Position numbers and translations under genes: made by a program
From: Desulfobaculum bizertense DSM 18034
GTDB lineage: Bacteria > Desulfobacterota > Desulfovibrionia > Desulfovibrionales > Desulfovibrionaceae
Assembly (NCBI RefSeq): GCF_900167065.1
Contig: NZ_FUYA01000006.1
Span: forward strand, 1 to 64,000
Direction: 5' to 3'
DNA length: 64,000 nt
In this document: positions 45,291 through 54,243 of the stretch, piece after piece
Layout: the number at the start of each line of letters is the position of its first letter
Numbering within the stretch: position 1 is the first letter of the stretch
The notes under the pieces: model-generated
The model's input: only the letters and a program-made list of their open reading frames with translations
Databases searched by the model: none
What the model was told of the DNA's origin: nothing

Positions 45291-45733
45291 CGAGACTCTG
45301 TCTCGTGCTCTGCAAGGGGCGCCGGGCGGGTGGGTATTTTATTGGGACGCTGTCCCAAGCCCTGCAAGGGGCGCTGCCCCTTGACCCCGCCCAAGGACGA
45401 GGCCCTTGGGAATCCCGCTTTCGCCCGAAATAAAAGGGGACCGAAATGTGATGAGAGCTACGCTCTCCTCTCCATTTCGGTCCCCTTTTTTTCGGCCTAG
45501 TGGCGTTTCCCGAATGCGTGTTCTTTTGCCTTTTTCTGCCGCACTTATTTTCTTTTTGAACGCTCGCGTTCAAAAAGAAAATGGTGGCGAACTCGCAGAA
45601 GAGAAAGAGACTCTCGACGTTATGCCCAACAAGTTTGAATTCCATTCACGCGAAGCGTGGATGGAATTCAAACTCGATGAGGATACGTAAGGGAATCATT
45701 CCCTTACGCGGGGGTTTGGGGGCAGGCCCCCAA
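45291..45733 (+). repeat. Composite hairpin repeat, copy 5
   Basis: H1 (CGAGAC/GTCTCG with loop TCT) is followed by an insertion GCCGGGCGGGTGGGTATTT. Next come H2 as TTGGGAC/GTCCCAA, then H3, H4, H5 (GGGGACCGAAAT type), H6 complete, H7 perfect, H8 and H9. H10 is absent. It starts 10 bp after the stop of the ThiF-like gene. Confidence 0.92.
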
Positions 45734-46038
45734 CTTCCCCCCCCAACACCCTACCCTACACAACCCGACTTCAGGGGTATGTGGCGGTCAAAGGGATTTT
45801 TGCCTAGCAAATAGGCGCAATACAAAGTAAAAAAATACAAAAGAGTAAGGGAAGGCTGCCACTGTTCGAGCTACTCAAAGCGCGGACCAAGGGGAAAAGG
45901 AAGCAGCTACAGGACCAATTTTTTTATAATTGTCGACCAAATCACCAGAAAAAAAGCTCAATAATACCAAGGTGTTTATAAAAGAGAAAGCCTGTATCAT
46001 GCTTATTTTATTTACGAAAAAAACTGCATACGCAGCGC
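45734..46038. other. Intergenic region upstream of gntR
   Basis: About 300 bp between repeat copy 5 and the gntR promoter. The right half is AT-rich. I see no gene, RNA or clear palindrome in it. Confidence 0.5.
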
Positions 46039-46077
46039 TTGACACCTGCGAATTTCTTGGTACTTTGGTCCAACCAA
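46039..46077 (+). promoter_or_regulatory. gntR promoter and LldR-like operator
   Basis: TTGACA (46039-46044) with TACTTT (46061-46066) at 16 bp forms a plausible promoter. The palindrome TTGGT-CCA-ACCAA (46065-46077) overlaps the end of the -10. This resembles TTGGT/ACCAA operators bound by FadR-subfamily GntR regulators of lactate or glycolate genes, and suggests autoregulation of the gntR-oxidase unit. Confidence 0.7.
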
Positions 46078-46095
46078 TTATAGCGAGGATTAGCT

Positions 46096-46830
46096 ATGGC
46101 AGGAAAACGCATACCACTCTCGGCATTTAAGACAGATGTAACGATACCGCGTGCAACTGTGTACGAGCACATAGTCCGCCGCATCAATGAGATGCTGGAA
46201 TCGGGCGAGCTTGAAGCTGGAGACAAAATTCCACCTGAGCGTCGTCTTGCGGAGGCATTTGGAGTATCGCGAAACTCGGTACGCGAGGCAATTCGTGTAC
46301 TGTCAGAGCAGGGCATACTTGAGAGTCGCCCTGGCTGCGGAACCTTTGTAAAGGCGCATAAGGGCCGTGATTTTCTGGAGGGGTTAGCCTCTCGCATGGC
46401 GCAGGGTCGCCAGCAGTTGCGAGACGTGCTGGAACTCCGGCTCATACTGGAGCCATCTATTGCGGCACTTGCAGCGCAGAATGCACGCCAGCAAGATCTG
46501 GTCAAACTTGAGGACCTGATTCGGCGCCAGGAAGAAGACATTTATGGTGGCGGAACAGGCATTTCTCTTGACGAAGAATTCCATGCAATCTTGGCACGCC
46601 TGAGCGGCAACAAGCTCTTGGACGATGTCATTGAGCGCATACGAGATGCCCTGCGTGAGAGCCGCGACGAGACGCTGAACTCTGTTGAGCGCCGTTCCTC
46701 TTCCATGCAGGCACACAAAGACGTTTTGCGGGCCATTGCATCTGGTGATGCGACAGGGGCCAAAAAGGCCATGCGCAATCACCTGAGGCTTATTGCCCGT
46801 CTCCTCTTCCCGGGAGAGAATCTCGGCTAG
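46096..46830 (+). CDS. GntR-family regulator, FadR/LldR subfamily
   Basis: This 244-residue repressor has an N-terminal winged helix (PPERRLAEAFGVSRNSVREAIRVLSEQGILESRPGCGTFV, about 45-84). An FCD effector domain follows (about 95-240) with the helical pattern and the DEEFHAILARLSGN segment that places metal-binding Asp and His residues. Members near 2-hydroxyacid enzymes usually sense lactate or glycolate. The gene precedes an FMN-dependent 2-hydroxyacid oxidase by 28 bp and has a TTGGT-N3-ACCAA palindrome in its promoter. Confidence 0.9.
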   Translation: MAGKRIPLSAFKTDVTIPRATVYEHIVRRINEMLESGELEAGDKIPPERRLAEAFGVSRNSVREAIRVLSEQGILESRPGCGTFVKAHKGRDFLEGLASRMAQGRQQLRDVLELRLILEPSIAALAAQNARQQDLVKLEDLIRRQEEDIYGGGTGISLDEEFHAILARLSGNKLLDDVIERIRDALRESRDETLNSVERRSSSMQAHKDVLRAIASGDATGAKKAMRNHLRLIARLLFPGENLG

Positions 46831-46858
46831 TTTTCATTAAACGCATTGGAGATCCAGA

Positions 46859-47893
46859 ATGGACATGAAGGACGTTCGGAAGACCGCAAAGGAACGGATG
46901 AAAGGGTACTGCCGTATGTGCCCCATCTGCGACGGTCGAGCATGCTCAGGAGAAGTTCCGGGCATGGGTGGTCTTGGTACGGGAGTCGCATTTCGCAACA
47001 ATGTGACCGCGCTCAAGGCAGTACAGCTCAACATGCGACTGCTACACGACGCAACGGAACCCGATACCTCCACAAAGGCACTCGGGCTTGATCTTTCCCT
47101 GCCGGTGATGGCTGCACCCATTGGTGGCGTCAGCTTCAACATGGGCGGAGCAATCAGCGAAGACGCATACATCGACGCAGTCCTTGGTGGCTGCAAATCT
47201 CGCGGCATCATTGGTGCCACGGGCGATGGTGTTCCCCCGTTTATTGTTGATGCTGCAATGGGAGGAGTCAAAAAGCTCGACGGTCACGGCATCCCATTCA
47301 TTAAGCCCTGGGATGGCGCCGAACTCAAAGAAAAGTTCGATCTGGCATTCTCCACTGGCGCAAAGATCTACGGCATGGACGTCGACGCGGCAGGGCTTAT
47401 CACCCTGCGCAAGATGGGCCGCCCGGTCTCGCCAAAGCCCCCTGTTGAACTGAAAAAGATCATTGATATGGTTCACGAAAAGGGCGCAAAATTTATTCTC
47501 AAAGGCGTCATGACTGTCGACGAGGCAGAAAAAGCCATTGAAATCGGCGCAGACGCTATTGTCGTCTCCAACCACGGTGGCCGCGTTCTGGACCACGCAC
47601 CCGGAACTGCTACAGTCCTCCCCGCCATTGCCGACGCAGTCAAAGGCAAAATCTGTATCATCGTCGACGGCGGAGTTCGTGATGGCGTCGACGTGCTCAA
47701 AATGATTGCCCTCGGTGCCGAGCTCGTCATGATTGGCCGCCCCTTCTCGCAGGCTGCCGTTGGCGGTGAGCAGGAAGGTGTCGAAGCCTTTATTGACCAG
47801 CTCACGGCACAACTCACCCAGGCAATGGTGCTCACGGGTTGCCAAACTATCGATTCGGTAGGTCGCCACATCCTGTATGGGATGACAAAATAA
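46859..47893 (+). CDS. FMN-dependent alpha-hydroxyacid oxidase/dehydrogenase
   Basis: This TIM-barrel flavoenzyme of the lactate/glycolate oxidase class has 344 residues. The FMN site and catalytic His are in DAIVVSNHGGRVLDHAPGTATVLP (near 235) and IIVDGGVRDGVDVLKMIALGAELVMIGRPF (near 265). APIGGVSFNMGG near 85 is the start of the barrel. The N terminus has CRMCPICDGRAC (near 18-29), a Cys cluster not found in classical members; it might hold an Fe-S cluster or pass electrons. It follows gntR, which probably controls it. Lactate is a likely substrate in a sulfate reducer, as inference. Confidence 0.87.
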   Translation: MDMKDVRKTAKERMKGYCRMCPICDGRACSGEVPGMGGLGTGVAFRNNVTALKAVQLNMRLLHDATEPDTSTKALGLDLSLPVMAAPIGGVSFNMGGAISEDAYIDAVLGGCKSRGIIGATGDGVPPFIVDAAMGGVKKLDGHGIPFIKPWDGAELKEKFDLAFSTGAKIYGMDVDAAGLITLRKMGRPVSPKPPVELKKIIDMVHEKGAKFILKGVMTVDEAEKAIEIGADAIVVSNHGGRVLDHAPGTATVLPAIADAVKGKICIIVDGGVRDGVDVLKMIALGAELVMIGRPFSQAAVGGEQEGVEAFIDQLTAQLTQAMVLTGCQTIDSVGRHILYGMTK

Positions 47894-47906
47894 AACGATT
47901 TTACAG

Positions 47907-47933
47907 GGCAGACCACTTGGTCTGCCTTTTTTT
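47907..47933 (+). terminator. Terminator of the gntR-oxidase unit
   Basis: GGCAGACC pairs with GGTCTGCC and is followed by seven T residues, 14 bp after the stop. Confidence 0.92.
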
Positions 47934-47953
47934 ACCCCCATGAGGAGTTTGCG

Positions 47954-48751
47954 ATGCTGACCTCTTTGCTTTTGTACCTTGTCCTCGGTGCCTTTGCTGG
48001 CGTCCTTGCAGGACTGCTCGGTATTGGCGGTGGACTCGTTATCGTCCCCCTTCTCACCTTCTCCTTCACATGGCAGGGCGTCCCCCACGAGCATATTCTG
48101 CACATGGCTCTCGGTACCTCCCTCGCTACAATTATCTTTACCTCCATCTCCAGCATGCGCGCTCACAACGCCCACGGCGCCGTTGACTGGCGCGTCTTTT
48201 GGCGCATTACCCCCGGTATCCTGCTCGGTACCTTTATCGGCACCTGGGTCGCAGCCCAGCTCTCAACCAATTTCCTCAAAGGCTTCTTCGGCATCTTCCT
48301 CTATTTCGTCTCGTACCGAATGCTCACAGGGAAAAAGACCCAGGCTACTCGCGAACTGCCCGGTAACGCTGGCATCTTTGGCGTTGGCAACGGTATCGGC
48401 ATTATCTCCAGCCTCGTCGGTATCGGCGGCGGAACCCTCTCCGTCCCCTTCCTCACCTGGTGCAATGTCGCTATCCACAAGGCTATCGGAACCGCTGCCG
48501 CCATCGGACTCCCCATCGCCCTCGCTGGCTCCTTCGGATACTTCCTCAATGGCCTCGGCGTCGAAGGTCGACCAGACTGGACCATCGGATACATCTACAT
48601 CCCCGCCCTCCTCGGTATCGTCTGCATGAGCGTCGTCACCGCACCCATCGGTGCAAAACTCGCTCACTCACTCCCCGTCGGTACCTTGAAAAAAATCTTC
48701 GCCGTCCTCCTCTTTATCGTCGGCACCCGTATGTTATGGAGCTTATTTTAG
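47954..48751 (+). CDS. TSUP-family (TauE/SafE) membrane permease
   Basis: This 265-residue membrane protein has seven to eight segments. The family's repeated motif appears as GAFAGVLAGLLGIGGGLVIVPLL near 15 and again as GIISSLVGIGGGTLSVPFLTWCN near 155. TauE/SafE proteins export or import sulfur-containing anions such as sulfoacetate or sulfite, which would suit a sulfur-metabolising anaerobe. GAGGAG precedes the ATG. It lies after the terminator of the oxidase, so it is probably transcribed separately. Confidence 0.9.
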   Translation: MLTSLLLYLVLGAFAGVLAGLLGIGGGLVIVPLLTFSFTWQGVPHEHILHMALGTSLATIIFTSISSMRAHNAHGAVDWRVFWRITPGILLGTFIGTWVAAQLSTNFLKGFFGIFLYFVSYRMLTGKKTQATRELPGNAGIFGVGNGIGIISSLVGIGGGTLSVPFLTWCNVAIHKAIGTAAAIGLPIALAGSFGYFLNGLGVEGRPDWTIGYIYIPALLGIVCMSVVTAPIGAKLAHSLPVGTLKKIFAVLLFIVGTRMLWSLF

Positions 48752-48761
48752 AATTGGGAGC

Positions 48762-49236
48762 CATCCCCAGCGTGTTAGCGCTGGATGGATGGGTGGGTGG
48801 GATGAATTGGGGGCCAGCCCCCAAACCCCCGCGTAAGGGAATGATTCCCTTACGTATCCTCATCGAGTTTAAAAGCCGTGCAAGCTTCGCTTGCACGGCT
48901 TTTAAACTTGTTGGGCATAACGTCGAGAGCTTCTTTCTCTACCCCGTGCGTTGCCACCATTTTTTTTTGAACGCGAGCGTTCAAAAAGAAAGGGTTAGAG
49001 CGCAAAGAAAAAGAACACACGCCCAGTTAATTAGGCCGAAAAAAAGGGGCCGGATGAAGGGGAAAGCCAACGGCTTTCACTCATCCGGCCCCTTTTATTT
49101 CGGGCGAAATCGGGATTCCCAAGGGCCTCGTCCTTGGGCGGGGTCAAGGGGCGGCGCCCCTTGCAGAGCACGAGACAGGGTCTCGTAAACCCACCCACCC
49201 CAAAGCCCTTGCAGGGCTTGGGGCAGCGCCCCAATA
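48762..49236 (-). repeat. Composite hairpin repeat, copy 6 (inverted)
   Basis: Read on the minus strand the copy starts 5 bp after the cobS stop. Its module order is shuffled: H2 (TTGGGGC/GCCCCAA, up to 49236) comes before H1 (49171-49185), then H3, H4, H5, H6, H7, H8, H9 and H10. H5 (about 49030-49105) has the stem AAAAGGGGCCGGATGA with its complement and inner GAAAGCC/GGCTTTC. H7 (about 48866-48908) has wholly new arms, AGTTTAAAAGCCGTGCAAGC and the exact complement, around a TTC loop. Confidence 0.92.
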
Positions 49237-49241
49237 AAAAA

Positions 49242-50006
49242 CTAAAAAAATACCAACCCGGTGAAATTCAGGGCAATGCAACCTGCGAGCATAGCGGAGA
49301 GTTCGCCCCAGATAACGGCAGCGCCGAGAAAGTCGCCATTCATAGCGCCGTGCTTCCGGCCGAGGGAGTAAAGTTCTGTGAGGCCGATTGCGCCGAGACA
49401 AAGAACTGGGAGGACATAGCGCCATCCACCGAGGATCCAGGCAAAGAAAAGAACCATGCAAAGATGAAAAAGAGCAACAGGGGTTGTTGCGCCATCCATA
49501 GAAAGCTTGCCTTGGCCGGGGCGGGTCATCTTCCGCCCAAGATAGGCGGTGAACACACACATCGCGCGCCCAAAGATAAAGGCGAAAAAGATAAAGCCGT
49601 AAGCCTGCGCGGCGAAGAGCTGATGCATGAGAAGCAGCTGACCGGAAAGGCCCATAATGAGGGCAATAACGCCAAAGGCTCCATTGCGGCTATCCTTAAC
49701 GATCTCCCAAAAACGGTCACCAGTGGCATTGCTGCCCCAGCCGTCAAACAAATCTGCCCAGCCATCCCAGTGAAGCCCACGAGTCAGAGTCAAAGAGCCG
49801 CCAAGGAGAAGCCAGGCCTGAATCCACGGTTGCCCGCGTAAAACGCCAACGGCAAAAGGCGTAACCAAAAGCGTTCCGAGAATAAGACCGACAACGCCAA
49901 ACCACCACATCGCGGCAGCGAAAACGTGATTCTCATACATGCGAGGGGGGGCAAGCCGGGTCAAAAAACCGAGACAGGCGGTAAAGGAATCAATCAGAAA
50001 TTTCAT
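49242..50006 (-). CDS. cobS: Adenosylcobinamide-GDP ribazoletransferase
   Basis: CobS joins adenosylcobinamide-GDP and alpha-ribazole in the last steps of vitamin B12 assembly. It is an integral membrane enzyme of 254 residues with six to seven segments. The conserved motif is LTRGLHWDGWADLFDGWGS near 75-93, followed by ATGDRFWEIVKDSRNGAFGVIAL. The ATG overlaps the stop of the SAM hydrolase gene (ATGA), so the two are coupled. No other cob genes are in the window. Repeat copy 6 follows. Confidence 0.95.
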   Translation of the reverse strand: MKFLIDSFTACLGFLTRLAPPRMYENHVFAAAMWWFGVVGLILGTLLVTPFAVGVLRGQPWIQAWLLLGGSLTLTRGLHWDGWADLFDGWGSNATGDRFWEIVKDSRNGAFGVIALIMGLSGQLLLMHQLFAAQAYGFIFFAFIFGRAMCVFTAYLGRKMTRPGQGKLSMDGATTPVALFHLCMVLFFAWILGGWRYVLPVLCLGAIGLTELYSLGRKHGAMNGDFLGAAVIWGELSAMLAGCIALNFTGLVFF

Positions 50007-50806
50007 GCGCGCTCAGACAGGGCCAGAGTTACGGTATCGCCACAGGAGAGGCCCAAAATTTCGGCTGCGGAGATTTGATTTGCGGCGAGTTCCAAAAAGC
50101 CCTGACTTCCTTCGAGCACACCGATTTCGGTCGCCTGAAGCTCAGAGTATACCCTGACGCAACGTAAGGAGACAGACGCCTGAAGAGAGCGAAGCTGTAC
50201 CGCTGCAGCCTGAAAAAGCGAGGTCTTCCAGTCCGTAGCGCTCAGGTTCAAAACAGTGTTGCCAAAGCGGTCAATGTGCAGAACCCGAGCTGTGAGCGTC
50301 TGTGCCTGAGAATCCTGCTCCACGCGTGCCCAGTCCTCCTGCATAAGAGAAGAAAGGGGCACAGGGATGCCCAAATGCTCTGGCGGCTCTCCCAAAAGGC
50401 GACGAATAGCGAGAGGAGCAAACACATCACGCCCATGAAAGGTGTGACTGGCTTCTGCACCAACAGGACACGAATAGGCAGTCGCAACACCGGGGGCGGA
50501 GAGAACGAGGCTCAAAAGCCCGTTGTCCGGTGCGAGAAAGGACTGCCCGGCTTTTTCGAGCAAAACAATGCTGCGGGGCGAGCCGACACCGGGGTCGACA
50601 ACGGCGACAAACACCGTGCCCTGCGGAAAATGCTTTCGAGATGCTTCGAGAAAAAAACCTGCCTGTTCATAATGAAAAGGCGTGATGTCGTGACTGATGT
50701 CCACAATGCGTGCATCGGGACACTGAGAAAGAAAAACCGCTTTCATCTGAGCGACATAGGGGTCGCTTAGGCCAAAGTCCGTCAAGAGAGCAAGTGGGGG
50801 GAGCAC
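50003..50806 (-). CDS. SAM hydroxide adenosyltransferase (DUF62 family)
   Basis: This family hydrolyses S-adenosylmethionine to adenosine and methionine, and is related to fluorinase and chlorinase. The product is 267 residues from the GTG at 50806; a longer frame exists to 50848 but would overlap the yitT-like gene. The signature ALLTDFGLSDPYVAQMKAVF is near residue 6, with DISHDITPF near 37, VVDPGVGSPR near 71 and APDNGLLS near 93. The C-terminal domain has HIDRFGNTVLN near 178. Together with metK and ahcY in the window it belongs to SAM and adenosine turnover. cobS overlaps its end. Confidence 0.92.
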   Translation of the reverse strand: MLPPLALLTDFGLSDPYVAQMKAVFLSQCPDARIVDISHDITPFHYEQAGFFLEASRKHFPQGTVFVAVVDPGVGSPRSIVLLEKAGQSFLAPDNGLLSLVLSAPGVATAYSCPVGAEASHTFHGRDVFAPLAIRRLLGEPPEHLGIPVPLSSLMQEDWARVEQDSQAQTLTARVLHIDRFGNTVLNLSATDWKTSLFQAAAVQLRSLQASVSLRCVRVYSELQATEIGVLEGSQGFLELAANQISAAEILGLSCGDTVTLALSERA

Positions 50807-50807
50807 G

Positions 50808-51677
50808 CTAGTAGACCTTTCGTTTTGAAAAGTTGTGCCCCAACACATTCAAAGGATTCTCGACAATGGTGAACGCGCAGGGGTCAATGGTGTACACCTT
50901 TTCCTCAAGACGCTTGAGCTGCATGTTGTTCACGACGACCATCAGAATACGCTTACGCTTCCCAGAGTAGGCTCCACGCCCGTACAGATAAGTCGCGCCC
51001 CGGTGCAAATCTTTCAACACCGCAGCAGCAATATCTTCGGGCCGCTCGGAAATAATGAGCACCATTTTCCGCTGGCTGAACATACCGATGAAGTATTCCA
51101 TAACCTGCGCGGAGATGTACACGGTCGCGAGGGAATACAGAACACGGTCCATTTCCATGAACATCATGCTGGCTGCAAACAGCGCGAGATTAAAGGCAAA
51201 ATTTACCGAACCAATGCGGAGGTTATACTTCTGATTCAGAACCACGGCAACGATGTCCGTGCCGCCTGTCGAACCAAGAGAACGAAAGGTAATGCCAACT
51301 CCAGCGCCATACACTGAGCCTGCGGCAAGTGCCGCGAGCCATGAGTCATGAATGGGGAGAGTCCACGGAATGAACTCCACAAAAAAACTGACCATGACAG
51401 CGCCATACAGGCTGTACATGAAGAAACGGCGGCTGACAAAAAACCAGCCCAAAACAAAAATGGGAAGATTCAAAAAAAGAATCCACTGCCCAGGGCTAAG
51501 CCAGCCTGAAAAATAGTAGATCAGGAGTCCGAGGCCTGAAATGCCTCCAGAAATAAACTCATGTGGTACAGCAATGCTTTTGATGCCAAAAGCAAACAAT
51601 GCAGTACCAAAAGTAATGAGACCCACATTCCACGGCACAGAATACGTAATATCCCGCAATGTTTCCTCCAAAAACAA
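50808..51677 (-). CDS. YitT-family membrane protein (DUF161/DUF2179)
   Basis: This 289-residue protein has five or six membrane segments in its first 200 residues: FGTALFAFGIKSIAVPHEFISGGISGLGLLIYY, then ISAQVMEYFIGMF near 195. A C-terminal DUF2179 domain follows (ERPEDIAAAVLKDLHRGATYLYGRGAYSGKRKRILMVVV). The transport substrate is unknown in general. It is the first gene of a unit with the SAM hydrolase and cobS, and its stop nearly touches the start of the next gene. Confidence 0.9.
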   Translation of the reverse strand: MFLEETLRDITYSVPWNVGLITFGTALFAFGIKSIAVPHEFISGGISGLGLLIYYFSGWLSPGQWILFLNLPIFVLGWFFVSRRFFMYSLYGAVMVSFFVEFIPWTLPIHDSWLAALAAGSVYGAGVGITFRSLGSTGGTDIVAVVLNQKYNLRIGSVNFAFNLALFAASMMFMEMDRVLYSLATVYISAQVMEYFIGMFSQRKMVLIISERPEDIAAAVLKDLHRGATYLYGRGAYSGKRKRILMVVVNNMQLKRLEEKVYTIDPCAFTIVENPLNVLGHNFSKRKVY

Positions 51678-51801
51678 GACGTGAGCATTTTGTTAGGTGT
51701 GTCTTGCTCTTTGTGCCAGTCTTTGCAGACAAAAGATAGTCTGGACTGGTGCGTGATGCAAAATGCCAGCGCCGTGTACATGAAAGCACAACACAACGCA
51801 A

Positions 51802-51828
51802 GACGCCCCACTCTGTGAGCGGGGCGTC
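51802..51828 (-). terminator. Probable terminator of ahcY
   Basis: GACGCCCC pairs with GGGGCGTC about 45 bp after the ahcY stop. The T run is weak. A smaller AGGAGC/GCTCCT hairpin lies between it and the stop. Confidence 0.6.
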
Positions 51829-51874
51829 AGGGCTGCAATATGCAAAGACAATCAGGAGCTTACGCTCCTGAATA

Positions 51875-53302
51875 TTAATATTTATAATGATCGGGCTTGT
51901 AGGGGCCTTCTACGGGAACACCAATGTAATCAGCCTGTTCCTGCGTCAGGGTATCAAGCTTTACACCAAGACGGCCGAGGTGCAGGCGTGCAACTTCTTC
52001 GTCAAGGTTCTTGGGAAGAATCATAACCTGTGGCTCGTAGTCATTCTTGGCGAGGTCAAGCTGAGCAAGAGCCTGATTGGTGAAGCTTGCAGACATCACG
52101 AAAGAGGGATGACCAGTTGCGCAGCCAAGGTTCACAAGACGGCCCTCGGCGAGCACCAAAATGCTGCGGCCATTCTTGAGAGTCCACTTGTCGACCTGAG
52201 GCTTGATGTTCAGGCAGGAGCAGTCAGGATTGTCTTCAAGGTAGGTCATCTCGATTTCGCTGTCGAAGTGACCAATGTTGCAGACAATAGCCTCGTTCTT
52301 CATCATCTCCATGTGCTTGCCAGTGATGACGTGGTAGTTGCCGGTGCAGGTCACAAAGATGTCGCCCTGAGAAGCGGCCTCTTCCATTGTGGTCACTTCG
52401 TAGCCTTCCATTGCGGCCTGAAGCGCACAAATGGGGTCAACTTCGGTAACGATGACACGGGCACCAAAGCCGCGCATGGACTGGGCGCAGCCCTTGCCGA
52501 CGTCGCCGTAACCGATGACCACAACAACCTTGCCTGCGATCATGATGTCAGTGGCCCGCTTGATGCCGTCAGCCAGAGACTCGCGGCAACCATACAGGTT
52601 GTCGAACTTGGACTTTGTTACAGCATCGTTGACGTTGAACGCGGGGAAAAGCAGCTCGCCCTTTTCCTGCATCTGGTAGAGACGATGCACACCCGTGGTG
52701 GTTTCTTCGGAAACGCCACGAATTTTTTTGGCAATGTTCTGCCACTTGGTGGGGTTGGCTTTTACGCTCGCAGCAAGGCGATCCATGATGATCTGGAATT
52801 CCTTCACATCGTAGCTTTTCTCGGCGAGAGAGGGGTTCTGCTCAACCTTAACACCCTGATGGATGAAGAGGGTTGCATCACCACCGTCATCAACGATGAG
52901 ATCCGGGCCGGAACCGTCAGGCCAGGTCAGAGCCATTTCCGTGCACCACCAGTACTCTTCCAGAGACTCACCCTTCCAGGCAAAAACCTTGGCCATGCCG
53001 GACTCTGCGATTGCAGCAGCAGCGTGGTCCTGAGTTGAAAAAATATTGCAGGATGCCCAGCGGATGTCTGCACCAAGGGCGTGCAGGGTTTTGATGAGCA
53101 TAGCGGTCTGGATGGTCATGTGCAGAGAGCCTGTGACCTTGAAGCCCTTGAGGGGCTTTTCGTCGCCGTACTGCTCGATGAGGGCCATAAGACCGGGGAC
53201 TTCACGCTCGGAGAGCTGCATTTCCTTGTGACCAAAATCAGCAAGCTGAATATCTTTCACCTTGTAGGGAAGATTCTGCTCAAGGGGCTTTACGTCTGCC
53301 AT
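51875..53302 (-). CDS. ahcY: S-adenosylhomocysteine hydrolase
   Basis: AhcY splits S-adenosylhomocysteine, the product of SAM-dependent methylation, into adenosine and homocysteine using tightly bound NAD. The protein is 475 residues. Characteristic segments are [22 protein letters not shown] near 58, [27 protein letters not shown] near 220, the NAD site [17 protein letters not shown] near 255 and the C terminus [11 protein letters not shown]. It lies 17 bp after sahR on the same strand, a pairing known from Desulfovibrio, so SahR most likely controls it. Confidence 0.98.
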   Translation of the reverse strand: MADVKPLEQNLPYKVKDIQLADFGHKEMQLSEREVPGLMALIEQYGDEKPLKGFKVTGSLHMTIQTAMLIKTLHALGADIRWASCNIFSTQDHAAAAIAESGMAKVFAWKGESLEEYWWCTEMALTWPDGSGPDLIVDDGGDATLFIHQGVKVEQNPSLAEKSYDVKEFQIIMDRLAASVKANPTKWQNIAKKIRGVSEETTTGVHRLYQMQEKGELLFPAFNVNDAVTKSKFDNLYGCRESLADGIKRATDIMIAGKVVVVIGYGDVGKGCAQSMRGFGARVIVTEVDPICALQAAMEGYEVTTMEEAASQGDIFVTCTGNYHVITGKHMEMMKNEAIVCNIGHFDSEIEMTYLEDNPDCSCLNIKPQVDKWTLKNGRSILVLAEGRLVNLGCATGHPSFVMSASFTNQALAQLDLAKNDYEPQVMILPKNLDEEVARLHLGRLGVKLDTLTQEQADYIGVPVEGPYKPDHYKY

Positions 53303-53319
53303 TTGTCTTTCCTCCAGAA

Positions 53320-54243
53320 TTATCGTTTCAACGCCTCAAAAACCCGCAACACCAAGCCGGAGGGCAATGGCAGCCGGTCCTCGTGGGCAATCTCAAACCC
53401 AATGCCTTTGAGCCATGCCTGCACCACCTCGGGCGCAAAACCAAGCCAGCGGTCGCCGGACTCTGTTCGCATGGACTCTTCCTCGTGCTTCTCGAAGTCA
53501 AGAAGCACAAAACGCCCCGAATGCGACAGCACGCGGAACGCTTCTGAAATGCCCTCTCGCGGGGCAGCAAGGTGATGCAGAGACAAACACATCACTGCAA
53601 AATCCACCTCGCCATCTGCAAGGGGCAAATGCTCCAGATCTCCAATCCGGAGACTCACCCGACCACTGGCTTCGGCGTGCTCACCAAAAAGACGGTGCGC
53701 TTCTGCCAGCATCTCGGGAGAATTATCAACGCCAATCACACGGGCTGCTTTGTGCGCGAGGCTGGCAAGCAGCTCTCCGGTTCCGCAGCCGAGATCTACG
53801 GCGCATCGTACACTCTCCATCCGCGACAAGACCAGCTCTTCCACTCGCAGGCCGCCTAGAGTCTTTTGCCTCAGCTGTGACCAGTCTTCGGCAATGGCTC
53901 CAAAAAACTCCGCAGTTTCCTGCCGACGGGCGGCAACACACTGGGCCGCAGCGTCAGCGTCCTCCTGCAAGGCAGCTTCGCCAGTAATAAATTCATCAAG
54001 CAGACTCAGGTACTCACCCGCAGCGCCAGACTCAGTGGCCCGGTAATAGACCCACTGACCATCACGCCGTGACACAAGTAGCCCAGCCTCAGAAAGTATC
54101 TTGAGATGCCGGGAAATGCGTGACTGCTTGAGTTGCAGAACCTCCACAAGCTCGCCCACACTCAGCTCGAAGTCATAAAGGACCCGAAGCAGACGAAGAC
54201 GAGTCTCGTCAGACAGTGCTTTGGAGAAGTGTAATATTCGCAT
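53320..54243 (-). CDS. sahR: SahR-type ArsR-methyltransferase regulator
   Basis: This 307-residue protein joins an ArsR winged helix (1-95, with [33 protein letters not shown]) to a class I SAM-binding methyltransferase fold (130-307, motif [17 protein letters not shown] near 148). SahR of Desulfovibrio is an ArsR-family regulator of the SAM cycle that responds to S-adenosylhomocysteine or SAM through this domain. Its place directly upstream of ahcY supports the name. A palindrome lies over its start codon. The ATG has no clear ribosome binding site, so the mRNA may be nearly leaderless. Confidence 0.9.
   Translation of the reverse strand: MRILHFSKALSDETRLRLLRVLYDFELSVGELVEVLQLKQSRISRHLKILSEAGLLVSRRDGQWVYYRATESGAAGEYLSLLDEFITGEAALQEDADAAAQCVAARRQETAEFFGAIAEDWSQLRQKTLGGLRVEELVLSRMESVRCAVDLGCGTGELLASLAHKAARVIGVDNSPEMLAEAHRLFGEHAEASGRVSLRIGDLEHLPLADGEVDFAVMCLSLHHLAAPREGISEAFRVLSHSGRFVLLDFEKHEEESMRTESGDRWLGFAPEVVQAWLKGIGFEIAHEDRLPLPSGLVLRVFEALKR

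Noticed and set aside
53303-53319. SAH riboswitch upstream of ahcY
   Set aside because: Only 17 bp separate ahcY from sahR, leaving no room. Control appears to be through SahR and its palindrome instead.
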